A stretch of 34,959 bases of DNA from an uncultured Selenomonadales bacterium (GCA_937910665.1 CALEPR010000084.1:1-34959); one strand, 5' to 3'. Positions 24,973-32,751 are shown, numbered from the stretch's first letter. Numbers and translations: made by a program. Notes: generated from the letters alone by a model not told the origin.

Positions 24973-25998
24973 TTGAAAAAATTTTTTGCAACTTTTTTTG
25001 CGACGCTGATTTTATTTTTCCAAACTTGTGCGGCAAATTCTGTCCAAGTTATCGGACAAGGTTCGACACAGCGAATGGCGATTCACAACGCGATGAGGTC
25101 GGCTATCGAAAAGGAACTCGGAACAAATATCGGCGGCAAAACTTTAGTAAAAAATAATCGCGTCGTCCTCGATGAAATTTCTGCAAACAGCAACGGTTTC
25201 ATTTCCGGCTACGAAATTATTTCCGAGCGCGAGGAGAACGGAATTTTTTTCGCCGAGCTGAAAGTTGAAGTTGATTCCGAACTTTTGAAACAAACTTTGT
25301 CGCAGAAAAAATTTTTGATAAATTTAAATGCGGACAATCCAAGAATTGCGGTTCTTGCCTACGATGCGGCGGGAAAAAATTATCCCGAAGTTGAGAACGA
25401 AATTTTTTTCGCACTCCAACGTCAAGGTTTCACGCGAACGATTGATCTTGCTCAGATAAATTCAGTCACGCAGAAAAAAATTTCTGCCGCAGAAAATGAT
25501 CCTGCGCTCCGCAAAATGTTGGCGAATGATTTTCACATTGATTATCTTGTTTTGACCGAAGTTAAAATTTCCGAAAAAAATTATTTATTGGCGAGTCGAT
25601 TGATCAGCGTAAACACCGGAAAAATTATTCACGCAGACAACAGTTCCGGAAATGTCGGAATGTTCACGGCAAGCGCGGGATCTGTCACTTTAAAATTGGC
25701 GGCGAGGCGTGCAGGTTTTTCAATTTCAAATGCCGCGCTGAAGTCTGCCGCAAAAGTTGAACAACATATAACTTTGTTGGTGACGGATTCGACTTTCAAA
25801 AAAATCGGAGGAACATTGACTTCGGCAAATAATTTTGTAAAAAATCTCGACGGCGTGAACGATGCTTTTGTCAGAAATATGCAAGGCGCGATTGAACTCG
25901 ATGTAAATTTTGACGGCACGGCGAATGATTTTGCTAGTCAACTTGAACTTGTCGGTTTTAAAATTTTGGAAGTCGCTTCGGATTTTGTAAAAATTTAA
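24973..25998 (+). CDS. Secreted FlgT-like / LPP20-like protein
   Basis: The 341-residue protein has a signal peptide (KKFFATFFATLILFFQTC) with a Cys-Ala-Ala that might be a lipobox. The N-terminal mature region (about 22-105) resembles the FlgT N-terminal fold: GQGSTQRMAIHNAMRSAI, ISANSNGFISGYEII, AELKVEVDSELL. The next domain (IAVLAYDAAGK, NEIFFALQRQGFTRTIDLAQ) resembles the FlgT/CsgG middle domain, and the C-terminal part is unassigned. FlgT proteins stabilise the flagellar basal body in Vibrio; here the role is unknown. The start is uncertain: the TTG at 24973 lies 12 bases after TAAGG and gives a good signal peptide, while 24928 (ATG) would add 15 residues. Confidence 0.65.
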   Translation: MKKFFATFFATLILFFQTCAANSVQVIGQGSTQRMAIHNAMRSAIEKELGTNIGGKTLVKNNRVVLDEISANSNGFISGYEIISEREENGIFFAELKVEVDSELLKQTLSQKKFLINLNADNPRIAVLAYDAAGKNYPEVENEIFFALQRQGFTRTIDLAQINSVTQKKISAAENDPALRKMLANDFHIDYLVLTEVKISEKNYLLASRLISVNTGKIIHADNSSGNVGMFTASAGSVTLKLAARRAGFSISNAALKSAAKVEQHITLLVTDSTFKKIGGTLTSANNFVKNLDGVNDAFVRNMQGAIELDVNFDGTANDFASQLELVGFKILEVASDFVKI

Positions 25999-26000
25999 TA

Positions 26001-26056
26001 ATAGTGAGCAGTGGATAGGGAGCAGAAAAAACTTTCCCCTGTCCGCTGTTCACTAT
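26001..26056. repeat. Imperfect 22-base-pair palindrome
   Basis: ATAGTGAGCAGTGGATAGGG (from 26001) pairs with the segment ending CGCTGTTCACTAT (26056), with a few mismatches that G-U pairs mostly rescue in RNA. It starts 3 bases after the FlgT-like gene and is followed within a few bases by TTTTTTA, so it may act as its terminator. Its sequence is unlike the element at 3800 and 28037. Confidence 0.7.
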
Positions 26057-26143
26057 CAATTTTTTAGCAGGAAATGTTTTTTACTTGCAGAAATATTTTT
26101 TTTTGCGGAATGAAAAATTTTCTCTCGAAAGGAGCTAAAATTT

Positions 26144-27022
26144 ATGTTGCACACCTTGCAAAATAATGTCCTCAAGATAACTTTGGCAGATCGCGGAGCG
26201 GAATTGAAATCAATCACCGCAGTTGAGGACGGCACGGAATATCTTCACGACGGCGATCCGAAATGGTGGAAATATACTTCGCCTGTCCTCTTTCCGATTG
26301 TCGGCAAGTTGGTTAATGGAAAGTATCGCGCTGAAGGCAAAGAGTTTGAATTGCCCGGTCACGGTTTCGCTCGCACTTCCAACTTCAAATGTATTCGCGA
26401 GGAAGAGGAAGAAGTTGTTTTTCAGCTGAAATGGAATGATGACACTCTTGAAGTTTATCCTTACAAATTTATTTTGGAAATTGCCTACATTTTGAAAGAT
26501 AATCGCGTTGAACTTGTCTGGACTGTCAAAAATGACGACGACAAGACAATGTACTTTTCGATCGGAGCACATCCCGCACTTCGCTGTCCTATAGTCGAGG
26601 GAGAAAAATTTGAAGATTGTTATTTGAAATTTAATGTCGCGGAAAATTCTTCAAGAATTTTGCTTCTGCCTTCCGGTCCTCTTTCTCACGACAGAGTTCC
26701 TACTTTGAGCGGAAAAGAATTTGATCTGAATTATGAAATTTTTAAAGGCGACGCACTTGTCTTTGACGATCTGAAATCGGATGAAATTTCGCTTTGCTCG
26801 CGCAAAAGTTCCAAGTCGATAACTTTGTTGGCGAAAGGTTTTCCGTTCTGGGGAATTTGGACTCCCGACAAAGGCGGCGCACCTTTCCTCTGTATCGAAC
26901 CTTGGCACGGACACGCAGACTTTGCTGACTTCACCGGCGACATTTCCGAGAAAGATGGAATTAGAAAACTTTCTGCAGGAAATACTTTCGATGCGGGTTA
27001 CGCCTTCGTTATCAATAACTGA
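26144..27022 (+). CDS. Aldose 1-epimerase family protein
   Basis: Interconverts anomers of aldoses or of hexose-6-phosphates. The 292 residues show the family's substrate-pocket histidines in LPGHGFARTSNF (about 70) and SIGAHPALRCPI (about 145), and the C-terminal CIEPWHGHADF (about 252). This form, with a GHGFAR motif rather than galactose mutarotase NHxYFN, resembles the LacX-like group; the sugar cannot be named. ATG at 26144 with GAAAGGAG 10 bases upstream. A terminator follows. Confidence 0.85.
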   Translation: MLHTLQNNVLKITLADRGAELKSITAVEDGTEYLHDGDPKWWKYTSPVLFPIVGKLVNGKYRAEGKEFELPGHGFARTSNFKCIREEEEEVVFQLKWNDDTLEVYPYKFILEIAYILKDNRVELVWTVKNDDDKTMYFSIGAHPALRCPIVEGEKFEDCYLKFNVAENSSRILLLPSGPLSHDRVPTLSGKEFDLNYEIFKGDALVFDDLKSDEISLCSRKSSKSITLLAKGFPFWGIWTPDKGGAPFLCIEPWHGHADFADFTGDISEKDGIRKLSAGNTFDAGYAFVINN

Positions 27023-27035
27023 ACAAAAAAATTTA

Positions 27036-27061
27036 TCCGCGCGAGAGCGGACTTTTTTTTC
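27036..27061 (+). terminator. Terminator after the aldose epimerase gene
   Basis: TCCGC, a 6-base loop and GCGGA (27036-27051) are followed by AC and a run of eight or more T. Confidence 0.75.
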
Positions 27062-27131
27062 AAAAATTTTGGAATCTTGAAGTCTAAAAAAAAAACTGAA
27101 ACAAAATTGACAGCAGGAGGAAAATTTTTTC

Positions 27132-28025
27132 ATGATCAAACAGATAAAATATTTTCAATCGGTCGTGAGGTTAAAAAATTTCACGAAGGCAGCAGAGGAA
27201 AATTTTATTTCGCAGTCGGCAATTTCGCAACAAATCCAAGCTCTTGAAAAAGATTTGGGCGTAAAACTTTTGCTGCGCGAAGGAAGAAAATTTTCGCTGA
27301 CTCCGGCAGGAGAATTTTTTTACAGAAAAAGTTTGGTCTTGGTGAATGACTTCGACAGAATTTGTCGCGAAACTTTGAAAATTGCCACAGGCGGCGATCA
27401 AAAAATTTCTGTCGGATATTTGCGTCACTACGGCGGCGACGAACTGAAAAAAACTGTCGCGCAGTTCAATGAAAAATTTCCCGAGATTTTTATTGAAATT
27501 TTGCAAGGCACACACGAGGAACTTTATGATTTTTTGCGAGCGAACAAAGTTGATCTGGTCGTCAGCGATCTGCGCCGAAAACCTTCCGATCAGTATGTGA
27601 ATTTTTTTCTTGCCGACAAATTTTTTTACGCCGAACTTCCCGCGAAAAATCCTCTCGCGCAGTTGGAAAAAATTACAGCCGAAGATTTGAAGAACACGCC
27701 GATAATTTTAATTGCGCCGCCGAGCGAACAACATGGCGAAGAAATTTTTTACCGCGAATATTTAGGCTTGAAAAGCGAATTTATTTTTGTAGGAACTCTG
27801 GAAGAAGCGCATTTAATGGTTGTGTCGAACAGAGGATTTTTTCTGGCGGACTTTGACGCTCCTCCGAAAAATTCCGAACTGGTGAAATATGTTCCAATTT
27901 TTTTCAAAGACAAACAATTTTTCAGGAAATATTTTGCCTTTTGGAAAATCGAATCGACGCGAAAAATTTTTGACGACTTCGCGGAAATTTTGAAATCAAA
28001 TTTCTGTGGCAAAAGTTCGGCGTGA
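27132..28025 (+). CDS. LysR family transcriptional regulator
   Basis: The 297 residues have the LysR winged helix at the N terminus (IKYFQSVVRLKNFTKAAEE, SQSAISQQIQALEKDLGVKLL, LTPAGEFFYRKS) and a periplasmic-binding-protein-like effector domain from about 90 on (ISVGYLRHYGGDELKKTV). Effector and targets are not known. It sits alone, not clearly divergent from a target: the aldose epimerase gene upstream is on the same strand and separated by a terminator, and hisH downstream is convergent. The ATG follows AGGAGG at about 10 bases. LysR proteins usually autoregulate. Confidence 0.92.
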   Translation: MIKQIKYFQSVVRLKNFTKAAEENFISQSAISQQIQALEKDLGVKLLLREGRKFSLTPAGEFFYRKSLVLVNDFDRICRETLKIATGGDQKISVGYLRHYGGDELKKTVAQFNEKFPEIFIEILQGTHEELYDFLRANKVDLVVSDLRRKPSDQYVNFFLADKFFYAELPAKNPLAQLEKITAEDLKNTPIILIAPPSEQHGEEIFYREYLGLKSEFIFVGTLEEAHLMVVSNRGFFLADFDAPPKNSELVKYVPIFFKDKQFFRKYFAFWKIESTRKIFDDFAEILKSNFCGKSSA

Positions 28026-28036
28026 AAAAAATTTAG

Positions 28037-28122
28037 AAGTTGTATTCACAGTTTCAGGAAATAGGCGTTACTTTCCTCTTAACCCTTATCCTTTATCCCT
28101 CGAACTTGTGAAAACAAGTTCC
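28037..28122 (+). repeat. Dispersed palindromic intergenic element, copy 2
   Basis: An 86-base imperfect palindrome: AAGTTGTATTCACAGTTTC at the left and GAACTTGTGAAAACAAGTTC at the right form the arms. It aligns with the reverse complement of 3800-3870. It fills the space between lysR and hisH and ends on the first base of the hisH stop codon, so it may serve as the shared terminator region for the two convergent genes. Confidence 0.7.
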
Positions 28123-28748
28123 TACAGTTCAACAAAATTTTTCAAAACTTGCAAGCCGACATCGCCGGACTTTTCGGGGTGGAATTGAGTTGCAAAAATA
28201 TTTCCAAGTTCAACCGCCGCCGTTACAGATTCGCCGTACTCGGTTGTGGCGGTTATTAAATTTTCATTCGACGGCGCAGCGTGATAGCTGTGGACGAAGT
28301 AAAAAAAATTTTTGTCAGTAAAGCCGTTGAAAAGTTTCGGCGCAGGAAATTTTATCGAAGAATTTTTTCTGCCGACTTCGATCGAGTTCCAACCGATGTG
28401 GGGAAGTTTTAAATTTTCTGCGCGAATTTTTTTTACAACGCCTTTAAAAATTCCAAGACCTCTCGCGCCCGGCGACTCCTCGCTTTCCTCAAATAAAATT
28501 TGCAAGCCGACGCAAATTCCCAGCAAAGGTTTTCCTGTTGCCGCCTGTTCCAAAATTGTCGGAATTAAACCTGTCGCCTCAAGATTTTTCATGCAGTCTC
28601 CGAAAGCTCCCACGCCCGGCAAAACTAATTTTTCTGCCTGCTCCAAAACTTTTGCGTCGTTCGTAACGGAAACTTTTCCCCCGACCGCAGTCAATGCTTT
28701 TTCCACGCTATACAAATTTCCTACTCCATAATCAATTAAAGCTATCAT
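28122..28748 (-). CDS. hisH: Imidazole glycerol phosphate synthase glutaminase subunit
   Basis: HisH releases ammonia from glutamine for HisF in histidine synthesis. The 208 residues show the class I amidotransferase triad: the nucleophile in LLGICVGLQILFEE (Cys79) and the His-Glu pair in ATQFHPEKSG (189 and 191), plus the oxyanion PGVGAFGDC region (44-52). The ATG at 28748 follows GAGGTG. hisF, hisA and other histidine genes are not beside it, which is unusual because hisH is normally in the his operon. An unlinked his locus is likely. The stop codon abuts a palindromic repeat. Confidence 0.94.
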   Translation of the reverse strand: MIALIDYGVGNLYSVEKALTAVGGKVSVTNDAKVLEQAEKLVLPGVGAFGDCMKNLEATGLIPTILEQAATGKPLLGICVGLQILFEESEESPGARGLGIFKGVVKKIRAENLKLPHIGWNSIEVGRKNSSIKFPAPKLFNGFTDKNFFYFVHSYHAAPSNENLITATTEYGESVTAAVELGNIFATQFHPEKSGDVGLQVLKNFVEL

Positions 28749-28809
28749 TCAGACACCTCGAAAAATTTTTTTTTTAAGATAACACAATGCAGAAAATAAA
28801 TCAAAAGTT

Positions 28810-28839
28810 TTGCCTGTTTTTTTTGGTGTGTGGTATAAT
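28810..28839 (+). promoter_or_regulatory. Promoter of the YhcH-family gene
   Basis: TTGCCT (28810-28815) and a perfect TATAAT (28834-28839) with 18 bases between, 41 bases before the ATG. Confidence 0.65.
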
Positions 28840-28880
28840 GTCGAAAATGTTTTTTGAAAAATTTTTTTGGAGGTTGATTT

Positions 28881-29369
28881 ATGTTTATTGGAAATATCGA
28901 CAACATTGACAAGGACGGCGGAGATTTTCATCCTGTGATTTACGCCGTGTTGGAATATCTGCGCGGAACCGATTTTAAAAATATTTTGGATGGAGCGTAT
29001 CCGATGCCACATACAGATTTTATTGTAAAAGTTCAGCGTTATAAAACTCGCCCGATGGATGACTGTCGCCCCGAATCTCACAAAAAATTTGTCGACGTTC
29101 AGTTTGTCACGGAAGGCGAGGAAGTTTTGGGTTGGTGTCCTCTCAGTCCCGACTTGGAAATTTCCACGCCTTACGACGAAAAAACGGACGTGACTTTTTA
29201 TAAAAATTTGTTGCCGGAAAGTTCGGTTATGCTCGCCGACAGAAATTATGCCGTTCTCTTTCCTCTGGACGTTCATCGCCCTTGCGGAAGTTTGGACGAC
29301 GATTTTCCTTCGCAAGTCACCAAAATTGTCGTGAAAATTCCTGTCAAACTTGTTTTGGAAGAATTTTAG
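28881..29369 (+). CDS. YhcH/YjgK/YiaL family protein
   Basis: A 162-residue protein of the YhcH/YjgK/YiaL (DUF386) beta-barrel family. Typical positions include the IDGRRFHA-type block, here PESHKKFVDVQFVTEGEE (about 64-81), the metal-binding histidine and glutamates, and the FFPLDVHRPC-like LFPLDVHRPCGS (about 131). Members occur in sialic acid and other sugar catabolic clusters as probable sugar-isomerase or anomerase-like enzymes; no such cluster is here. ATG at 28881 follows GGAGG. It has its own good promoter. Confidence 0.85.
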   Translation: MFIGNIDNIDKDGGDFHPVIYAVLEYLRGTDFKNILDGAYPMPHTDFIVKVQRYKTRPMDDCRPESHKKFVDVQFVTEGEEVLGWCPLSPDLEISTPYDEKTDVTFYKNLLPESSVMLADRNYAVLFPLDVHRPCGSLDDDFPSQVTKIVVKIPVKLVLEEF

Positions 29370-29397
29370 GTTTTAGGTTTTAGGGGTTAGGTTTTAG
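29364..29397. repeat. Degenerate TTTTAGG tandem repeat
   Basis: Four to five units of TTTTAGG (with one GGGGTTAGG variant) run across the stop codon of the YhcH-family gene into the spacer before nrdG. The TAG stop is part of the first unit. Confidence 0.8.
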
Positions 29398-29440
29398 AAA
29401 AAAAATATTCCCCTGTTTCCCGGATGAAGGGTTGGCAAAA

Positions 29441-29929
29441 ATGGAAATCAGAATCGCGGGAATTGTTCCCGAGTCTTTCGTTGATGGAGAGGGAATCAGA
29501 TTTGCAATTTTTTTTCAAGGCTGTTTGAGAAATTGTTTCGGCTGTCACAATCCTGCCACGCATGACTTGGACGGCGGAAAAATTTTGGACACTGAGGAAA
29601 TTATTTTGTCTGTAAAAAAAAATCCTCTTTTGAGCGGGATAACTTTGACAGGCGGCGAACCTCTTTTGCAAATTTCCCCTGCGCTTGAACTTGCGAGCGG
29701 GGCAAAAAGTTTAGGTTTAAATGTTTGGTGCTACACAGGTTTTAAGTTTGAAGAAATTCCTGCGGACGCAGAGGAACTTTTGCAAAACATTGATGTTCTT
29801 GTCGACGGAGAATATATTGACGAACTGCGCGATTTGGAATTGCAGTTTCGCGGTTCAAAAAATCAGCGCATTATCGACGTGAAAAAAACTTTGTCGGCGG
29901 GGAAAATTTTTTTGAAAAGTTTGGAGTGA
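29441..29929 (+). CDS. nrdG: Anaerobic ribonucleotide reductase activating protein
   Basis: Radical-SAM enzyme that installs the glycyl radical on anaerobic ribonucleotide reductase NrdD. The 162 residues carry the CxxxCxxC cluster motif (Cys28, Cys32, Cys35 in CLRNCFGCHNP), the preceding SFVDGEGIRFAIFFQGC, and the SAM-binding LTGGEPLLQ (about 67). RGSKNQRIIDV near residue 142 is typical of NrdG. The ATG at 29441 is 9 bases after GAAGGG; a TTG at 29432 abuts the Shine-Dalgarno and is rejected. nrdD is not adjacent, although the two are often paired. gph follows in a near-overlap. Supports an anaerobic lifestyle. Confidence 0.9.
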   Translation: MEIRIAGIVPESFVDGEGIRFAIFFQGCLRNCFGCHNPATHDLDGGKILDTEEIILSVKKNPLLSGITLTGGEPLLQISPALELASGAKSLGLNVWCYTGFKFEEIPADAEELLQNIDVLVDGEYIDELRDLELQFRGSKNQRIIDVKKTLSAGKIFLKSLE

Positions 29930-29934
29930 CTGAA

Positions 29935-30597
29935 ATGATTTACAAGGCGGCAATTTTCGACATGGACGGAACTTTGGTCGATACTCTTGAGGACTTGGCG
30001 GACAGCGTTAATGAAATGTTGTCGATTTATAAATTTCCTCAGCGCACGATTGATGAAGTCAGAAAATTTGTCGGCAACGGCGCAAAAAAACTTTTGGAGC
30101 GTGCGCTCCCCGCAGAAAAATCTTCCGACAAAAATTTTCTCGCCGACGCTCTGGAAATTTATAATCAATGTTATTCGCGGCACGTTTTGAATAAAACAAA
30201 ACCTTATCCCGGAATTATGGAATTTTTGACAAAACTGCAAGAAAAAAAAATTCCGCTCGGCATTTGCACCAATAAACAAAATTTTGCCGCACAGATTATT
30301 GCCGAAAAAATTTTGTCGCCGATAAAGTTTGAAAAAGTTTTTGGCGACGAAAAAGGCAAGCCGAGAAAACCGGATCCGACTCGCGCTCTTGAAATTGCAA
30401 AAAGTTTTTCCGTCAAGCCGGAGGAAGTCGCTTATTTCGGCGACACGGCGGTTGACATGAACACTGCCAACAACGCAGGATTTTTGCCTGTCGGAGTGAC
30501 TTGGGGTTTTCGTCCTGAAAGCGAACTTCAAGAAAGCGGCGCAAAAATTATTGTTCATCGTCCCGACGAAATTTTAAATCTGGTAAACTTCAAATAA
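29935..30597 (+). CDS. gph: HAD hydrolase, phosphoglycolate phosphatase type
   Basis: HAD-superfamily phosphatase of 220 residues. Motif I is IFDMDGTLVDT (7-17, catalytic Asp9 and Asp11), motif II has ICTNKQ (about 107), motif III KPRKPDP and motif IV YFGDTAVDM. The helical cap with FVGNGAKKLLERAL is of the Gph type; substrate specificity cannot be fixed from sequence. ATG at 29935, 8 bases after GGAG, which overlaps the nrdG stop region, so the genes are coupled. The last 18 codons and the terminator have been tandemly duplicated downstream (30541-30756). Confidence 0.88.
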   Translation: MIYKAAIFDMDGTLVDTLEDLADSVNEMLSIYKFPQRTIDEVRKFVGNGAKKLLERALPAEKSSDKNFLADALEIYNQCYSRHVLNKTKPYPGIMEFLTKLQEKKIPLGICTNKQNFAAQIIAEKILSPIKFEKVFGDEKGKPRKPDPTRALEIAKSFSVKPEEVAYFGDTAVDMNTANNAGFLPVGVTWGFRPESELQESGAKIIVHRPDEILNLVNFK

Positions 30598-30604
30598 AAA
30601 AAAT

Positions 30605-30636
30605 CCCGATTTCAGTTCGGGGAAAAAATTTTTTTT
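30605..30636. terminator. Terminator of gph (copy 1)
   Basis: CCCGA (30605-30609) pairs with TCGGG (30617-30621), then an A/T run with nine or more T. It begins 8 bases after the gph stop. An A run on its left side makes it bidirectional. Confidence 0.75.
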
Positions 30637-30704
30637 TTATTTTCCAACGCAAAAATTTTTGTTCATCGTCCCTACGAAATTTTAAATCTGTTGAACTTCC
30701 AATA

Positions 30705-30744
30705 AAAAAAATTCCCGATTTCAGGTCGGGGAAAAATTTTTTTA
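30705..30744. terminator. Terminator of pyrG (copy 2)
   Basis: CCCGA (30714-30718) pairs with TCGGG (30726-30730). On the minus strand it lies just past the pyrG stop and is followed by a run of T (A run about 30704-30711). It is the duplicate of the hairpin at 30605. Confidence 0.75.
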
Positions 30745-32361
30745 AATTTCCAACGCAGATTTTACAAATGCGCTGAACAGAGGATGCGGATGATTTGGTC
30801 GCGATTTTAATTCAGGATGAAATTGACAGCCGACAAACCACGGATGTAAATTTTTTTCCAGCTCAATCACTTCAACTAAACTGTCGTCAGGCAAAACTCC
30901 CGCGATAACCATTCCGTTTTGCTGAAAAATTTCTCTGAAAGAATTGTTGAACTCAAAGCGATGGCGATGGCGTTCCTGAATTTCAGAAATTTTTTCGTCG
31001 CCGAAGTAAGACTCCGCCGTGAAAGTATTTTCATGAACTTTGCAAGGATAAGCTCCGAGTCTCATCGTTCCGCCTTTTTCAGTCACGTTAATTTGAGAAT
31101 CCATCAAGTCAATGACAGGGTGTTCTGTTTCAGGATTAAATTCGGTGGAATTTGCGTCGGAAAAATTGCAAACATTTCTGGCGAACTCAATGACCGCGCA
31201 CTGCATCCCCAAACAAAGTCCGAAGAACGGAATTTTATTTTCGCGCGCAAATTTTATCGCTTTAATCTTTCCTTCAATTCCTCTGTCGCCAAAACCGCCC
31301 GGAACTAAAATTCCTTTGCAGCCTCCGAAAACTTCTTCTAAATCTGTTTCAGGAGATTCAATTTTTTCTGCATTGACAAATTTCACGCGAACGGCGGCAG
31401 AGTTAGAAATTCCTGCGTGATGAAGTGCTTCGACGACAGAAATATAAGCGTCGGGAAGTTCTACATATTTTCCAACGACAGCAATTTTAACTTTCCTGCT
31501 TGGATTTTTAATTTTGTAAACCATTCGCTCCCAGTCATCCATTTTCGCGGGAGATTGAGGCAAATTTAATTTTTCCAAAACAATTTTGTCGAGTCCTTCG
31601 CGATGCATAATTAAAGGCACTTCATAAATTGTTTCGGCAGTTCGATTCTCGATAACCGCATCTTCGTCCACGTCACAGAAAAGCGCAATTTTTCTTTTCA
31701 TATCGCGCGAAATTTCTTCCTCCGTCCTGCAAACTAAAATGTCAGGTTGAATTCCAATCGAGCGAAGTTCTTTTACGCTGTGTTGAGTCGGTTTAGTTTT
31801 CAATTCTCCTGCCGCGCCGATAAATGGCAACAAGGTGACATGAATATAAAGCGCATCATTTTTTCCAACTTCTTTTTTTACTTGTCGAATCGCCTCCAAG
31901 AAAGGCAAACTTTCAATGTCGCCGACAGTTCCTCCGACTTCAGTTATCACAACGTCGGCTTGATCTTCCTCCGCGACTGCGTAAACTCTGGATTTAATTT
32001 CGTTCGTGATGTGCGGAATAACTTGGACAGTCGAGCCGAGATAATCGCCTTTGCGCTCCTTGTTCAGAACAGACCAATAAACTTTTCCTGTCGTTGTGTT
32101 GGAATTTTTTGAAAGATTGATGTCGATAAACCTTTCATAGTGACCGAGATCCAAATCTGTCTCTGCGCCGTCTTCAGTTACAAAAACTTCGCCGTGCTGG
32201 TAGGGACTCATGGTGCCGGGGTCGATATTGATATATGGATCAAATTTTTGAATTGTTACTTTGAGTCCGCGACTTTTCAGCAGTCTGCCGAGTGATGCCG
32301 CAGTTATTCCTTTGCCGAGTGAAGAAACTACTCCGCCGGTTACAAAAATGTATTTAGCCAT
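30742..32361 (-). CDS. pyrG: CTP synthase
   Basis: Makes CTP from UTP, ATP and glutamine. The 539 residues are full length. The N-terminal amidoligase domain has MAKYIFVTGGVVSSLGKGI (P-loop type) and TQHSVKELRSIGIQPD. The C-terminal class I glutaminase domain has FFGLCLGMQCAVIEFA (nucleophile Cys) and the His-Glu pair in GCQFHPELKSRPNHPHP. ATG at 32361 after AAAGGA. It follows rpoE (delta) with an 84-base gap, an order seen widely in Firmicutes, and probably shares its promoter. In Bacillus pyrG is controlled by CTP-sensitive attenuation; no clear leader hairpin was found here. Confidence 0.98.
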   Translation of the reverse strand: MAKYIFVTGGVVSSLGKGITAASLGRLLKSRGLKVTIQKFDPYINIDPGTMSPYQHGEVFVTEDGAETDLDLGHYERFIDINLSKNSNTTTGKVYWSVLNKERKGDYLGSTVQVIPHITNEIKSRVYAVAEEDQADVVITEVGGTVGDIESLPFLEAIRQVKKEVGKNDALYIHVTLLPFIGAAGELKTKPTQHSVKELRSIGIQPDILVCRTEEEISRDMKRKIALFCDVDEDAVIENRTAETIYEVPLIMHREGLDKIVLEKLNLPQSPAKMDDWERMVYKIKNPSRKVKIAVVGKYVELPDAYISVVEALHHAGISNSAAVRVKFVNAEKIESPETDLEEVFGGCKGILVPGGFGDRGIEGKIKAIKFARENKIPFFGLCLGMQCAVIEFARNVCNFSDANSTEFNPETEHPVIDLMDSQINVTEKGGTMRLGAYPCKVHENTFTAESYFGDEKISEIQERHRHRFEFNNSFREIFQQNGMVIAGVLPDDSLVEVIELEKNLHPWFVGCQFHPELKSRPNHPHPLFSAFVKSALEI

Positions 32362-32445
32362 GAATATTCCTTTCTTTTGTAGATGAATAGATTGACAGAT
32401 AAAAACAAAAAAACAAAATCACCACCAATCCAATTAACTTTTCAT

Positions 32446-32751
32446 CTATTCCGCGACTTCAGTTTGTTGTGCGGCAGATTTTTTTGCTCCGCGTCCGCGT
32501 TTAAGTTCCGGCGGATTCCATTCTACAAGTCCCCATTTTCCATCGCCGACATACTGAAAGCGACTGTCCATATTGATCATTGTGTAGACTTCGGAAATTG
32601 CCGCCGCCTCGTTCTGAACTTCTTTTTTCTGGCGGTTGAGGATATCCAAAATTAAATCTTTGTAGTGAATTGGATTATCCTTTCCCGCATCAGTCAAAAT
32701 CTTGTAAGCAAGATCGACTTCAGAAATATTTTCAAAATTTGTTTTGCTCAT
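32446..32751 (-). CDS. rpoE: RNA polymerase delta subunit, short form
   Basis: A 101-residue protein whose HARE-HTH fold (about 1-80: SEVDLAYKILTD, YKDLILDILNRQK, INMDSRFQYVGDGKWGLVEW) matches the delta factor of Firmicutes RNA polymerase, which increases transcription specificity and recycling. In Bacillus this domain is followed by a long, extremely acidic tail. Here the tail is only about 20 residues and starts with a basic patch (KRGRGAKKS), so displacement of nucleic acid by the acidic tail is unlikely. The ATG at 32751 follows GGAGG. The position before pyrG supports the assignment. Confidence 0.85.
   Translation of the reverse strand: MSKTNFENISEVDLAYKILTDAGKDNPIHYKDLILDILNRQKKEVQNEAAAISEVYTMINMDSRFQYVGDGKWGLVEWNPPELKRGRGAKKSAAQQTEVAE

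Larger units (their letters stand above)
30541..30756 (+). repeat. 108-base tandem duplication spanning gph end and pyrG end
   Basis: Two adjacent copies, 30541-30648 and 30649-30756, roughly 90% identical. Each contains the last codons of gph with its TAA, a bidirectional terminator, and the last few codons of pyrG on the other strand. The real gph end lies in copy 1 and the real pyrG end in copy 2. In copy 2 the gph-like frame still reads AKIFVHRPYEILNLLNFQ then stop. The join shares CGCA/CGCAAAA-type microhomology. Confidence 0.9.
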
